A stretch of DNA of 64,000 nt from contig JANFOE010000052.1 in assembly GCA_025667525.1 (NCBI GenBank), positions 1-64,000 of the forward strand. The letters run 5' to 3'. This DNA comes from Glebionis coronaria (Eukaryota; Streptophyta; Magnoliopsida; Asterales; Asteraceae). Made by a program: the position numbers and the translations under genes. The notes below the pieces were generated by a model. The model worked only from the letters and a program-made list of their open reading frames with translations. It did no database searches and was not told the DNA's origin. Shown here one piece after another: positions 37,836 to 50,030 of the stretch (within the stretch, counting starts at the first letter, position 1; each line of letters opens with the position of its first letter).

Positions 37836-39648
37836 AAACCATTGTCGTGCCCTCACGCAATGCTAGAATAAAGTATCGTAGCACCTCCAAAATTCATTTT
37901 TATTTACTTTATTGAATGATAAACTAGCTACACTACTACTATTACTACTACTTGTGTTTTAGACATAATGTATGATTTTCATCGCAAAATGGGACGCTTA
38001 GGTTCATAGAATAAGAACACGTGAATGCTTCGTTAGAAATAATTTTATCATCCTCGATTTTCACCCTAATTCCATGCCAAGCGTGCAACGAGATCATTGT
38101 CATTATAAGTTAGTAATGCTAACACTACTCACATGCCCTAATCACGTACTTATCCTCCCATTATTCCTAAGTTGTATCTCTTATATTTTATTTTGTCTTG
38201 AATGTTTCACGAGGATACATTGTTTGACTTATGCGATAATAGAGATTTAGGTCTAAAAATAGAGTCCTAACGGTGTAACTAAGACCATCAAATCAATAAC
38301 CCCTCCTAATAGACAACGATGTTAAAAAATTAAGTTGACAAGAAGAATCGATAAACACGGTTTTATAACGGTTTTGAACATGAGACTTATTACCAAGACT
38401 TTTATACGCCCCCTAACGCAAGGGCCTTATTATCTTTGGTTTACCTCCATCTTTTATTCAACTTCGCCATGAAGCTTTTATTATGACTTCGGTCTTGCCT
38501 TGCCTTTTATTATCCGCCTCATCGGTGGTTTTATTAGCCAAAGACGTATATCCTCACGCTAGAGCGAATTTTGGATCTTTAAAGCTTCGAAGATTAAGGC
38601 TTGATTCACTTTCAATTTTGCACAGATTTTAGGCCTTGTGGGGCTTCAAATTGTTTGCTTGATTTAGGTGAGCACTTGAAATCTTATTATTGGGTGAAGC
38701 TTTCGATTATTCGGGTGCCAATACTTCAAAACCGTGACGCTGGCGATACCTTAATGTCTTCCCAATTTAATTACACGGAAGCTACTAGAAAAGACTAGAA
38801 ACCCAACAATCCTAACTAAACCGCTAAGTCAATATTTATTAAGCAAAAAATATTTACATGCGAAGGGAGAATAAGCAAACAACGAGAACACATGAGTTTT
38901 TGAAAGAATACGAGTACTCTACGTTTAGCATAGTAACTTATAATTAACTCTATCATTTCTCATCCTCATTTAAGAGACTTAGCCTAATGTGTAGTTAAGT
39001 AATCAAAGCTAAGTGCTCAACACGCACGGTCGAGTAAAAAATTACTCTTATTCTCGCCATCGGAAAACCTACATTCGTGTCTTCAAACACTTATAAAATA
39101 TGAGAAAAATTTTAAAATTTGGCCATTTTTAGCCTTATTTTGCAACAAAACGATAAACAAAACATAAACTTTGGAAAGCGTGAAGGTTTGGCAAGGCAAG
39201 TATCTATTCACCCCTCCATACTAAAGTTAAACATTGTCCTCAATGTTTCGAGTCTAGGGGTGCAAACACCCCCATACTAGAGACGTAGTCGAATGCCTAA
39301 TCTAGCATGGAAAGGGTGTAACCATTAAATTAATAGCCGTTTATGAGGTGTGCTAAAAACCTAAGGTTAGAACATCAAAAGGATATATCATGGATATTGA
39401 GAAATGTCTCCTAAGCAAACGATCGAGTGCTCCCATAAAACAAACACGAGAGGCTCCAATCGTGAAGATCATGATCTAAAAACCACAATTCACAAACAAC
39501 CACGGAACAAAGGTTGGAAGGGCACAAATCCCCACACGTAAGCTACATTAGAAAGCGATAATATGTACATGGGATAAGCATGGGACTCCCCCACGAGGCA
39601 CCTCGTTTTTGATTACCGAGTCATGAGCTCGACTCGATCCCCTCAATA
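37836..39648 (-). other. 3' noncoding region of element C
   Basis: No env-like or other coding frame seen. Closely homologous to B 9712-11580. Holds two internal polypurine-like tracts (minus-strand AGTATGGGGG near 39266-39277 and AGTATGGAGGGG near 39210-39222) around the ACATTGAGGACAATGTTT box. Confidence 0.75.
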
Positions 39649-40830
39649 CTAATTATCATTGGGGAAGGTGACTTGGTCGAGGTAGTTCAAGGATGGAACT
39701 TCCCCGCCAAAGTAGTGCTTCAACCTATGTCCATTCACCTTGAAGTTAGGACCATCATCTTGAGCTAGCTCGATGGTCCCATACGGAAACACTTGAGTCA
39801 CGGTGAATGGACCGGACCAACGGGATTTCAATTTACCGGAAAAGATTTTCAATCTTGAATTAAAAAGCAAAAGTTGATCCCCAATGTTAAAAACCCGGTT
39901 TTTAATTTTAGAATCATGCAACTTTTTAGTTTTCTCTTTATAAATCAATGAATTTTCATAAGCACTATCCCTCAATTCATCTAATTCATTCAATTGCATT
40001 TTCCGGTGTTTTCCCGCGGTCTCCATATCATCATTACAATGCTTTAGGGCGCAATTAGCCTTGTGTTCTAATTCGATAGGCAAATGACAATTCTTTCCAT
40101 ACACAAGCTTATAGGGAGTGCACCCAATGGGCGTCTTATGAGCGGTCCTAAAGGCCCATAAAGCATCGTCCAACTTATCCGACCAAGATTGTCGGTTTTC
40201 CCCAACGGATCTCTCCAAGATCCTCTTCAAAGCTCGGTTTGAAACCTCGACTTGCCCACTCGTTTGTGGGTGATAAGCCGTTGAAAGCCGATTTGTAACC
40301 CCATATTTCCTTAGAACCCTTTCAAATTGGTCATTACAAAAATGGGTTCCACGATCGCTTATGATAGCACGAGGGGTTCCAAACCGAGAAAACAATTGCT
40401 TCAAAAACTTGACTACCACACGAGCATCATTGGTGGGCAAGGCCTTGGCCTCCACCCACTTAGAAAGGTAGTCAACCGCAACGAGAATGTACTTATTACC
40501 ACGAGATGATGGGAACGGCCCCATAAAGTCTATGCCCCAAACGTCAAAGATCTCACATACTTGAATGATTTTTTGTGGCATTTCATCTTTTTGTGAGGCT
40601 TTTCCTTGTCGTTGGCATGCATCACACGACTTCACAAGATCTTGTGCATCTCGGTAAATAGTAGGCCAAAAGAAGCCGGCATCAAACACCTTCTTAGCCG
40701 TGAGATTAGCACCGTGGTGACCACCCGTGGGTCCCTCATGGCAAGCTCTAAGGATGTTAGAAGCTTCGGTGCCAAATACACAACGTCGGATGATTTGATC
40801 CGCACAAGTTCGAAACAAGTAAGGGTCGTT
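39649..40830 (-). CDS. Integrase part of C Gag-Pol, downstream of an in-frame TAG
   Basis: Same frame as the upstream Gag-Pol segment, separated from it only by TAG 40831-40833, where element A has Trp (TGG). Zinc-binding region first ([18 protein letters not shown] near 40610-40625), then the core with WGIDFMGPF (first Asp), ISDRGTHF (second Asp) and SGQVEVSNR (Glu), so the D,D-E triad is complete. The C-terminal domain ends [11 protein letters not shown]. Integrase joins element DNA to the host chromosome. It would be made only by readthrough of the TAG or from a copy lacking it. The start is not a real initiation site. Confidence 0.9.
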   Translation of the reverse strand, partial: NDPYLFRTCADQIIRRCVFGTEASNILRACHEGPTGGHHGANLTAKKVFDAGFFWPTIYRDAQDLVKSCDACQRQGKASQKDEMPQKIIQVCEIFDVWGIDFMGPFPSSRGNKYILVAVDYLSKWVEAKALPTNDARVVVKFLKQLFSRFGTPRAIISDRGTHFCNDQFERVLRKYGVTNRLSTAYHPQTSGQVEVSNRALKRILERSVGENRQSWSDKLDDALWAFRTAHKTPIGCTPYKLVYGKNCHLPIELEHKANCALKHCNDDMETAGKHRKMQLNELDELRDSAYENSLIYKEKTKKLHDSKIKNRVFNIGDQLLLFNSRLKIFSGKLKSRWSGPFTVTQVFPYGTIELAQDDGPNFKVNGHRLKHYFGGEVPSLNYLDQVTFPNDN

Positions 40831-43800
40831 CTAAAAGTAGAACTTGACGTCACGAAAGAATTTTCGTTTTTCTTGAGTCGTCATACCCTTAACGATGAAG
40901 TTACCCGCATGGTAATTTGCAAAATCCGCAAACCATAGGGTAGAAGAATCAAGCTTAGAATTCACTACACCAAGTGTCTCGAGCGGAAATGTTTCGGTGA
41001 TTTCCTTGGGCTCGTAAACACTTTGGTGAGGATCTTCCAAAGGAGAGAGATGATCGGCCACTAGATTCTCGGCTCCTTTTTTGTCAACGATGGTATGATC
41101 AAATTCTTGAAGGAGGAGAATCCAACGAAGTAATCTCTGCTTAGCATCTTGCTTTGCCATGAGATACTTAATAGCCGAATGGTCCGTATACACTATGCAT
41201 TTCGTCAAGACGAGGTAAGGTCGGAACTTCTCAAATGCATACACCACGGCAAGGAACTCCTTTTCTGTTGTAGTGTATTTTAGTTGAGCCTCGGTCATCG
41301 TCTTGCTAGCATAGTGAATAGGCAAGAAGTGCTTATCATGACGTTGCCCCAAAACGGCCCCAATAGCGTAATCACTAGCATCACACATAAGCTCAAAGGG
41401 GAGGTTCCAATTGGGAGCAACAAGAATGGGAGCTTCGGTAAGTTTCCTCTTAAGGATCTCAAAGGCTCGTACACAATCTTCGTCAAAGACAAAACGTGCC
41501 TCTTTTTCAATAAGATGTGTAATGGGTCGAGAAATCTTTGAAAAATCCTTGATGAATCGACGATAAAAGCCCGCGTGTCCTAGGAAACTCCTAACTCCCT
41601 TGACGGTTTTGGGATAAGGTAATTTGGCGATGACGTCTACCTTAGCTTGATCTACCTCAATCCCCGCTTTCGAGACCTTGTGCCCTAAGACGATTCCACT
41701 CTTAACCATAAAATGACATTTTTCCCAATTGAGCACAAGGTTGGTTTCCTCACAACGTTTTAACATTCTATCTAGGTTCGGCAAACACGAAGTGAAAGAA
41801 TCACCAAACACGGAAAAGTCATCCATGAAGACTTCCATCGTCTTCTCGATCATATCATGAAAAATAGCCATCATGCATCGTTGAAAAGTTCCCGGTGCAT
41901 TGCAAAGTCCGAATGGCATTCTACGATAGTCAAACGTTCCATATGGACACGTAAACGTAGTTTTTTCTTGATCACGAGGATCGATGGGAATTTGGAAGTA
42001 ACCGGAAAAACCATCTAGAAAGCAATAGAAATCGTTTCCCGCAAGACGCTCCAACATTTGGTCCATGAAGGGCAAGGGAAAATGGTCTTTTCGAGTGGCT
42101 TCATTCAACTTTCGATAGTCGATGCACACTCTCCATCCGGTCACGAGTCTAGTGGGAATCAACTCGTTGGCATCGTTTGGCACAACGGTCATTCCTCCCT
42201 TTTTAGTGACACAATGAATAGGACTCACCCAAGGGCTATCGGAAATAGGGTAAATCATTCCCGCGTCAAGGAGTTTAAGGACCTCCTTTTTGATGACATC
42301 GTGAATTTTGGGGTTCACCCTCCTTTGACTTTGGATTGTGGGCTTGAAATCCTCCTCCATTAAGATTTTGTGGGTACAAAACTTGGGATCGATTCCCTTA
42401 ATGTCGGATAACTTCCACGCAATCGCCCCTTTGTGGTCCTTTAGAACATCGACAAGTGCGGTTTTTTCATCATTCGAAAGATACTTCGTAATAATAACCG
42501 GCAACTTGTCTTCCTCCTCCAAATAGACATATTCGAGGTGAGGAGGTAAATCTTTCAACTCGAGGATAGGTGGTTCCTCAAGTGAAGATTTGGGCTCGAT
42601 ACTCATGACCTCCTCGGGTGGAGGAAATGGGAAATCGTTAAGAAAATCCTTGATAATCGAGAAGTCCTCATCATTGTCGAGGTCTTCGTCACAAGTACGT
42701 GGAACATTGCATTCTTCCAACGTAAAACCACCACTATCGAAAGGAGTGAAGGTTGGTGTCGAATTATCAAGAATTGGATCTAACATAGTGGGATTGCCAC
42801 TAGTTTCTTCATCACCAAACACTAAAACTTCTTGTGAAAAATCCTCGCAAACCACGTCGATTATATCAACGAGGTTTATGGTAGCAACGGAATAAACATG
42901 AGAAAGTTGAGAATTTTGAGTTGCGTTTATAACAAGTTCCTCGTCGTTGAAACGTAAGGTGATCTTTCTAGCATGCACATCAATTAAAGCCATAGACGTA
43001 TCTAAAAACGAACAACCTAAAATAAGAGGAACTTGAGGGATATCAACAACGATAAAGTCTACGGGATAGTAGAACTTCCCCACTTTCACAAAAACGTCTT
43101 CCGCTAAACCACATGCGAGAATCGTGGAATGGTCGGCCAACTCAATAGACATTCGTGAAGGAGTAAGATTAGGAAGATTGAGCGACTTGAAGATTGCAAG
43201 TGGCATCAAGTTAATGCTAGCACCAAGATCGGCCAAGGCATAGCATTCTTCCATATCTTGAATTGCACAAGGGATCAAAAATTTACCGGGATCACCGACT
43301 TTTTGAGGTATGCGATTAAGATAAACCGACGAACAACTAGACATTTGGTGCAATTTCTCCTTGTTGTTCAACATACTCTTAAAGTTAGCGGAAAATCGAG
43401 GCATCATGACCAAAGCATCGGCGAAACTCACATTAAGGTGCAACTCACGAAACATTTTCATAAAAAGCTCAAATTGGTAGTTGTCGCGCTCTTGTCGTTT
43501 CTCCTTCCTAAGTCTCGATGGGTAAGGCAAGGGTGGTGTGGGTTGGGGCATAGGCATAGCCTTTGGAATCTCGGGTTCCAATGTTGGTAAGGGGTCGACC
43601 GTAGGTGTGGCATGAGCGGTACTTTGTGGGCTTGAAATATGCTCCTTTTCGACCACCACCTCGGGTTCTTCCTTAATTTCCTCCACCGTTGGAGTAATTG
43701 GTTGAGGAGTCGGTTCTTTAAGTGTCTTACCACTTCGTGTGGTAATCACTTTCATCTCTCCCTTCGGGTTTGAAACGGTGTTACTAGGTAGACCGCTTGA

Positions 43801-45381
43801 AGTAGAGGCTTTGTTTCCCATGACGGCTTCTAAAATGGCATTAAGCTTAGCATCTTGACTATTAAACTTCAAATCTTGGCTAGCGGCTTTTTGGTCAATC
43901 CTTTGTTCAAGCCTAGCATGACTTTGTTCAATCTTATTGTTTTGACCTCTAATTTGATTTGCAAAATCATTTTTCAACTCATTTCTCATGTTAAGGTTTT
44001 CTTTCACAAAATTAGCCAACTCCTTGGTGTTTTTAGCCGTGTCCCTAGCTTGACTAGCCAATTGCTCTTGAATGTTTTCCAAAATCTTATCATTTGCCGT
44101 GGCGTAATTCAAAAAGTCCATTGGAAGTTCTTTTGTGTAAACATTTTGAAGACCTTGACTTGTGTTTTGAAAATTACGGTTTTGATTTTGATTTTGAAAT
44201 TGGCTACTAGTTCCTTGATTCCCATAGTTGTTATTACCCTTAAAATTGTTCCTTTGATTGCTTTGGTAACCAACTTGATTGTTTCGATAATTTTTAGCAT
44301 TTTGATTTGGTGGAAAACCCGGTGGAGTCAATTGATTAGTGCGAGGAACTTGACCGTTTTGGTTATAAGTTCCCGCGGCCGCGAAGGCACTCGAAGTGTT
44401 ACCACCGTTGGTAATGCACTCGGAATAATCGTGAGCTCCACCACAATACATACAAGAAACCTCAACCGCTTTAATCGTAGCGGGAGCGGGTTGTTCACCA
44501 ACTTTAAACTCGATTAACAATCCTTTTAACTTATAAAAAATTTTGTTCTCCAAATTAGCCTCGATTTGACAAGCATCGACGGTGTGTGAAAATGAAGGCG
44601 AAGGCGAAGAAGAAGCCTTACGAACACTCGACGTGCTACGAGGACTATACACCTTAGACCTATTTTCAATGATTAACAATGCTTCCTCGACCGTTTTACA
44701 CAAAAAATTACCACCCGCGGCGGCATTAAGATAATCACGCTCATGATCGTTCAAGCCATTGTAAAACGTGTCAATTTGATGCAAGTCGGAAAAACCATGA
44801 TGAGGACATTCGTGCAACATTTCCTTAAACCTATTCCAAGCCGTCGAAAAACTCTCATTATACTCTTGTGAAAACTTTGAAATCTCGTTTTTCAAGTGCG
44901 TAGTCTTGAAGGGCGGAAAAAATTGGTTCACGAATTTTGAAACGAGATCCTTCCACGTCAATATAGAATTGGGTGGCTCTTTCTCTAACCAAATTTTTGC
45001 GGGCCCCGCTAAGGAATACGGAAAAAGCATCATCTTAATCGAGTCGTTAGAGACGTCCTTAAACTTGCAAGTGGCGGTGAGACGATTAAATTGGCGAATG
45101 TGGTTATGAGGGTTGTCCTTTTCGTCACCTCGAAACTTGTTGTTTTGAATCATGGACAATAAACCCGTCTTAACCTCAAAATTCTCCGCAAGGATAGCGG
45201 GAATCACAATCGCTTCTCCATAACCCTCGGTGGGTGCTTGAAGCAACTCCATCATAGTTCGATTAGCCATGGGGGCTTCTTTCACTACAATGGGTTCGTC
45301 AATAGGAGACTCCTCACTAGAAGGAGTGATTGATTTGTTTCTTCGTTTACGAGCACGTCTTGCTTTAGAGAGAGTTTTCAT
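40831..45381 (-). CDS. Gag-protease-RT-RNase H polyprotein of element C
   Basis: Open from ATG 45381 to TAG 40831-40833 (1,516 residues). I chose this ATG because the 10 codons upstream start only at TTG. Order: basic N-terminus (KARRARKRRNK, residues 5-15); capsid-like Gag (about 60-240); Ser-rich spacer; zinc knuckle CX2CX3HX4C (about 309-321), one residue shorter than the usual CX2CX4HX4C; Asn/Gln-rich tract; coiled-coil-like stretch; ITTRSGKT box; protease with DLGAS (about 714); RT with [22 protein letters not shown] and F-M-D-D (about 1184) motifs; RNase H from [13 protein letters not shown] (about 1330). The product would be cut by its own protease in virus-like particles. Probably the helper for elements like B. 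Confidence 0.93.
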   Translation of the reverse strand: MKTLSKARRARKRRNKSITPSSEESPIDEPIVVKEAPMANRTMMELLQAPTEGYGEAIVIPAILAENFEVKTGLLSMIQNNKFRGDEKDNPHNHIRQFNRLTATCKFKDVSNDSIKMMLFPYSLAGPAKIWLEKEPPNSILTWKDLVSKFVNQFFPPFKTTHLKNEISKFSQEYNESFSTAWNRFKEMLHECPHHGFSDLHQIDTFYNGLNDHERDYLNAAAGGNFLCKTVEEALLIIENRSKVYSPRSTSSVRKASSSPSPSFSHTVDACQIEANLENKIFYKLKGLLIEFKVGEQPAPATIKAVEVSCMYCGGAHDYSECITNGGNTSSAFAAAGTYNQNGQVPRTNQLTPPGFPPNQNAKNYRNNQVGYQSNQRNNFKGNNNYGNQGTSSQFQNQNQNRNFQNTSQGLQNVYTKELPMDFLNYATANDKILENIQEQLASQARDTAKNTKELANFVKENLNMRNELKNDFANQIRGQNNKIEQSHARLEQRIDQKAASQDLKFNSQDAKLNAILEAVMGNKASTSSGLPSNTVSNPKGEMKVITTRSGKTLKEPTPQPITPTVEEIKEEPEVVVEKEHISSPQSTAHATPTVDPLPTLEPEIPKAMPMPQPTPPLPYPSRLRKEKRQERDNYQFELFMKMFRELHLNVSFADALVMMPRFSANFKSMLNNKEKLHQMSSCSSVYLNRIPQKVGDPGKFLIPCAIQDMEECYALADLGASINLMPLAIFKSLNLPNLTPSRMSIELADHSTILACGLAEDVFVKVGKFYYPVDFIVVDIPQVPLILGCSFLDTSMALIDVHARKITLRFNDEELVINATQNSQLSHVYSVATINLVDIIDVVCEDFSQEVLVFGDEETSGNPTMLDPILDNSTPTFTPFDSGGFTLEECNVPRTCDEDLDNDEDFSIIKDFLNDFPFPPPEEVMSIEPKSSLEEPPILELKDLPPHLEYVYLEEEDKLPVIITKYLSNDEKTALVDVLKDHKGAIAWKLSDIKGIDPKFCTHKILMEEDFKPTIQSQRRVNPKIHDVIKKEVLKLLDAGMIYPISDSPWVSPIHCVTKKGGMTVVPNDANELIPTRLVTGWRVCIDYRKLNEATRKDHFPLPFMDQMLERLAGNDFYCFLDGFSGYFQIPIDPRDQEKTTFTCPYGTFDYRRMPFGLCNAPGTFQRCMMAIFHDMIEKTMEVFMDDFSVFGDSFTSCLPNLDRMLKRCEETNLVLNWEKCHFMVKSGIVLGHKVSKAGIEVDQAKVDVIAKLPYPKTVKGVRSFLGHAGFYRRFIKDFSKISRPITHLIEKEARFVFDEDCVRAFEILKRKLTEAPILVAPNWNLPFELMCDASDYAIGAVLGQRHDKHFLPIHYASKTMTEAQLKYTTTEKEFLAVVYAFEKFRPYLVLTKCIVYTDHSAIKYLMAKQDAKQRLLRWILLLQEFDHTIVDKKGAENLVADHLSPLEDPHQSVYEPKEITETFPLETLGVVNSKLDSSTLWFADFANYHAGNFIVKGMTTQEKRKFFRDVKFYF

Positions 45382-46108
45382 AAACGTCACGTACAACGAG
45401 AAGGCGAGCAAAGAAGATTCTTTTTGGTGTTTTTACTTTTTCAATTTTTTTGTGGTTTTTGATTGTTTTTACTTTTTTTTTGGATTTTTGGAATGTATTA
45501 GTAGACACAAATCTACAAATCTCCTCCTTAATCAAATCTCTCGATTAAAGAAGCCTCAAGGAATGAAAACGATCACGTGAAGTGAACGCCTTCGATGACT
45601 TTAGAACGATGGTGGAACACCAAATCGTTCAAGAGGGTTTAATCAATAGAAACCAAGAAAATATATATGATATGTAATAATACTTTGGGCGGCAAAACCC
45701 TCGATTAGCTTTCAAAATCAAAATACGTACAAGCAAGCGGAGGAAACGAGGCGGCGCGAAGCACTTAAGAGCCTTTTTCCTTTAGGTCGTGAAATACAAC
45801 CGCCTTATACCCACCTTATAGTTTGTATTTCTCAAAATCGAGCTTCACGAAAGTATTTATCTATTTTTGCCTTTTTCTTTGGTTTGAGATTCGAATATAA
45901 TGATTGGGTAATGACCTCCCAAGTCAAGGTTGTGATTTCTCACGTATTTGGAGTACTTGTAAATTTATTGTTCTACGTATACAATATAGTAATAGTATTC
46001 ACAAAAAACGAAAAACCGATAATACGTATTAGTAGAGTGCTACTAATACAAATACTAATTATGGCTAATATAAAAACAACAATGGTTCAACCAAAACACA
46101 ACACGCCT
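45382..46108 (-). other. 5' leader of element C
   Basis: Untranslated stretch between primer site and gag start, homologous to the B leader in its central block (45540-45840). Short frames on the plus strand here (45269-45580, 45884-46156) are chance. Confidence 0.7.
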
Positions 46109-46125
46109 CCCCGGCAGCGGCACCA
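46109..46125 (-). other. Primer binding site of C (tRNA-Asp type)
   Basis: Minus-strand TGGTGCCGCTGCCGGGG three bases after the 5' LTR. It differs from the B site at one base and from the remembered plant tRNA-Asp complement at two. Confidence 0.82.
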
Positions 46126-46128
46126 AAA

Positions 46129-49100
46129 TGATGTTGGAGTTTTTACCACTCTTTAGGAAAAGAGCAATAAATAGGGCAAGTGAGCACGACGATTTAGGAA
46201 AACCGTGTGTGTAAGACCCTAAAAGTGAGTTCGTTCTCGAGGAGGCAAGTGCGTTGTGTATTGAATTGATATTGATTTGTGATTATATGATTTAGAAAGA
46301 AATGGGATTAGAAGAGAAAGACGGTTACAAAGACGAATTAAACTACGACGAAAAAGGCGAACACGTAAAATCGTAAATAGTGCCAAAATTAAAATTTTAA
46401 CCTAAAAAATCCTAAAAATTACTAAAAATCCCCAATAATATTCTAAGAGTTTACAAAAAATCCAAACTTGCTAAAACCTTTTAATTAATTCAATAATGAC
46501 TTTTTAATGCTAATTAAAGCCCTAAAAATCACTTTTAATTATTAAAAAGCCTTAAACAAGATCTAATAGTTTGTAAACCTCAAAAATAACCTAATTAATC
46601 TAAAAACTATTTTTAAAAATTTTAAAACCAAATTAAACTATTTTTAAACACTTAAAAACTATTAAAATCAATTAAATCTTAAATTAATTATAGAAATTAA
46701 TTGAAAAGTCTTAAAAATATTTGGAAAGTGACAAAACTCCTAATTAAGTGGCCTTAACCTAGGAACAATGTAAAAACTAAAAAAAATAAAACTTCAATTT
46801 TTAATAATAAAATAATATTAAAATATTCAAAAAAAAATAAAAGTTTATAAATAAATTCTAAAAAATTACCAAATATCTAGAATATTATAACAAAAACAAA
46901 AATGCAATCCAAATTTTCTGAAACCTAATTAATAATTTTATATTAAATTTTAAAGTTGCTTAAAAACCCTAAAATCCTATAAAATCAAAAATAAGCTAAT
47001 TTGAAAACTTAAAAAGCTGTAAACCTCAAAAATATGATTAAAAACCTAAAAACTATTTTTTCAGATTTTTAATATACCTTTTTCTATTTTTTTATGACTT
47101 TTTAAAATTAAAACTTAAAATAATCCTAATAAATTAATTAATAAAGGGAAGAATATACTTTTTGCTCAGAAAAGTAAAAAACCCTAATATAAACCTAAAA
47201 AAAATGCTAAACAGGAAAAAGCTTAAGGAAATAAGCTAGAAATAGCTTATTTAAAAGCTGTTGGTCAAATAAGCTATAAAACAAATAACCCTTAAATAGA
47301 AAATGAAATGAAACTTAAACGTAAAAAACCATCCGGATCACTGGTTAACACGTTACTCCTCCAAACGGGAGGTCGCGTGTCCGAGCCCAGGCCAGGTGAG
47401 TTTTTTGCAAACTTTTTCTTTTTTTTTCTTTTTAAAACACAAACCAGTCACTTATCTTAACCCAAAACACAAATCCCAATCCAAGTTATCAAAGATTTAA
47501 AGCTTAGGAAAGCAAAACGTGCCCAGATAAACACTAGTATCTGATGAACACACAAGTGTTTATTCACTTGTGCAAATTGACCAAGAGGACTTGGTCTTGT
47601 GATTTGTGGTTGTTTGATTGGATACAAGGGGCACCCTTATACTCTTTGGAGTATAAGGAGTCAGAATACACACAAAACAAGCAAGATCAATAAGCAAATC
47701 AATCACCAAGATCACAAAAAGTTACTAAAAAGCATACTTGCTGACTGATGAACAAAATAACCAAGATACATGCATAAAAATGAGTTTCAAAAGCTTAAAT
47801 CATGCACACAAACTAATCAGCTAGCAAGAAACTGATACACAAACTTTAGATGGCCTATAATCTAACAGTTTAACAAACTTTGAAGCACAAACTTTCAAGA
47901 AAAACAAGCAGAATAGAGGTTTTACTGATTTTATTCTATTTTCAACTTTTAGCATGCAAATGAGTTTAAAACTCCATCAACCTGAAACACAAGCACCTAT
48001 AACTCCCTATTACCACCTAAGAAATGTTTCTAAACAGGTTTTAACACAAAATTTAATCACAAATCTTTGCTTATCCCTTATCCCAAACACTCCTTTAGAA
48101 CTGAATATGCAAATTTTTCAAACACAATGAACTCAAAACCTAATCAAATTGAATCAAGATCAATCTAACATGCATACTACACCAGATTAAACAATATCAA
48201 GCAGATAAATCCACTCTTTAATAGCTTTCATGCAAAATCACATAAACACATAAATTTTGGAAAACTAAAAATGGAAAAGAGAAACAAGAAGCTACCTTAA
48301 GGGTCCTACATCCAGGACCCTTAGTGGTTGAAAAACCACCTCCCTATAGGCTGGGGCCTATGCAGAACACTTGAACAACAATCAAACTCAAACCTGCTAA
48401 GAAAAATTGAAAAGAAACAAGCAAATATAATACTTTCTGAATTTTTTTGAACCTTTCTTTCTTACAACTCCCTTACACAACTTGCTTTGAAATTACTAAC
48501 ACAAAAACATTCCAACCTTAGAAAACCAAATCAGAACAAGTTTTTCACCAAGAAAAACCAATTTTCAGAAACTTTTGAAAACAAGACTTAAATTTTAAAA
48601 AAACTTGAAAAGTAAACAAACTTGGAATTTAAACAAGCAAACAATGTAAATGAAGATGGCTCTTTCTTCTCATCAACAAACTTTCACCCTTTTCATTCAT
48701 TAAAAATAGGACTTACAAAGTTGTGAAAAAAAGAGAAAAAATAACAAGGGTCATGCACAATACGCATACTCCTTATATAGGACTACATAGAACATTCTAG
48801 TTACTCTCAATAAAATAATACAAGCATAAAACCCTAATGTCTGAAAATCCCAAAATGCCCTTGTGTTCTTGACTGATTTTTGGGTCAAATTGCTCCTCAT
48901 GTGATCTTTGTACTTGGCCAGCCTTGAAAAGTTGATCATGATCGTCCAAATGTGCTTGGGGACCAAGGAGTGTGATCCAGACGTTCAAATGGTCGGGTTT
49001 TGAAATTGGGGGAAAGTGATAGGTGCAGGGGAGGGTCCCACAAGACACATGGGTGTGTCTTGTGGTGGTTTGAGGTGTGGGTTTAAGTGACAAAAGCCTT

Positions 49101-50025
49101 AATCAACCATCTGGAAAACATGAGTTAAAAACCCTTTGTTTATGGCTTAATTGTACCTGGGTTTAAATTAGGGTTTAAGGGTAATTAAGGGGGGGTTTAA
49201 TCCGAATTGGGGAAAGATTAATTTAAAATTGTGTTTGGAGGGAAGGAATATGAGTGGTTTGACTGAAGTTGATTGAGTTTATTTAATAAACTCAGTTAGT
49301 GGAAGGTGACGTGGGGATGGGGGATGAAGTGGAGGTTTGTGATTGGTGGTGGTGGGTGATGTGTTAAAATGATTGGATGGGAGGAGTTTGGGTGTCTTGC
49401 TGGTTGACCCCCTCAAGTTTCACCTTTCTTTCACTTTGTATTAAATGGCAATAAACTCCAATTCCTTTGTAAATCAACTTTGGCAGATTTACACTTTTGG
49501 CACAAGTACTTTATAAACTTGAAACAAGGACTAAACATGTAATTTCTTCATTCTTCAAGGACTGTTTTTGACATGTCTTCATACTTCAAGGCCTTGACTT
49601 GTTTGTTAACTTCTTGGAGGACCATTTTTGACAATTTAGTTTTGTTGAGGGAATAAATTTGCCAATTCTTCAAAGTTAAGGGTCCTTTTTGTAATTTTGA
49701 CAAACTTCAGGGACCAAACTTGTAATTATGAAGATACAAGGGTATAAAGTGTCAATTCTTTAAACTTGGAGGACCAATCTTCATAATTCTTCAAATCTTC
49801 AAGGGTTTTCTTGGAAAATTCTTCATTAGGGCTTGGTTCATCGTGCGGCTTTGTTTCCCGTGTTCGTTTTTGACTGATTCTTGTGATCTTTTGTCATTTT
49901 CTCAATATCCGTACCTAAAATACACAAGCAACAAACACAAGCATATATTTGGGTATTTTGATGATATTTAATGCATTTTAAGCCCTAATTGGACGATGAG
50001 ACTATGTATAAAAGCAGTCTCATCA
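46129..50025 (-). repeat. 5' LTR of element C
   Basis: Minus strand: starts TGATGAGAC at 50025 and ends ...CCAACATCA at 46129. Matches 33934-37823 throughout. TATA/hairpin 48746-48779, hairpin 47635-47658, tRNA-like block 47330-47406. No coding sequence; frames 48751-49093 are chance. Confidence 0.94.
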
Positions 50026-50030
50026 AGGGG

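Larger units (their letters stand above)
33934..50025 (-). mobile_element. Element C: nearly intact autonomous Athila-like retrotransposon
   Basis: A 16.1 kb minus-strand element with LTRs at 46129-50025 (5') and 33934-37823 (3'), primer site, leader, one long gag-pol frame, 1.8 kb 3' noncoding region and polypurine tract, flanked by perfect AGGGG. The LTRs are about 3.9 kb and differ by scattered substitutions and small indels. The only obvious coding defect is one TAG. No env-like frame is visible. It interrupts E between its gag and pol parts. Confidence 0.94.

Noticed and set aside
37836..39648. Env-like gene downstream of C pol, as in some Athila elements
   Set aside because: No frame of useful length on the minus strand and no membrane segments; the ORF at 38601-38798 is on the wrong strand and short.
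40606..44517. Plus-strand frames across the C gag-pol
   Set aside because: Shadows of the minus-strand polyprotein, which has clear domain motifs.
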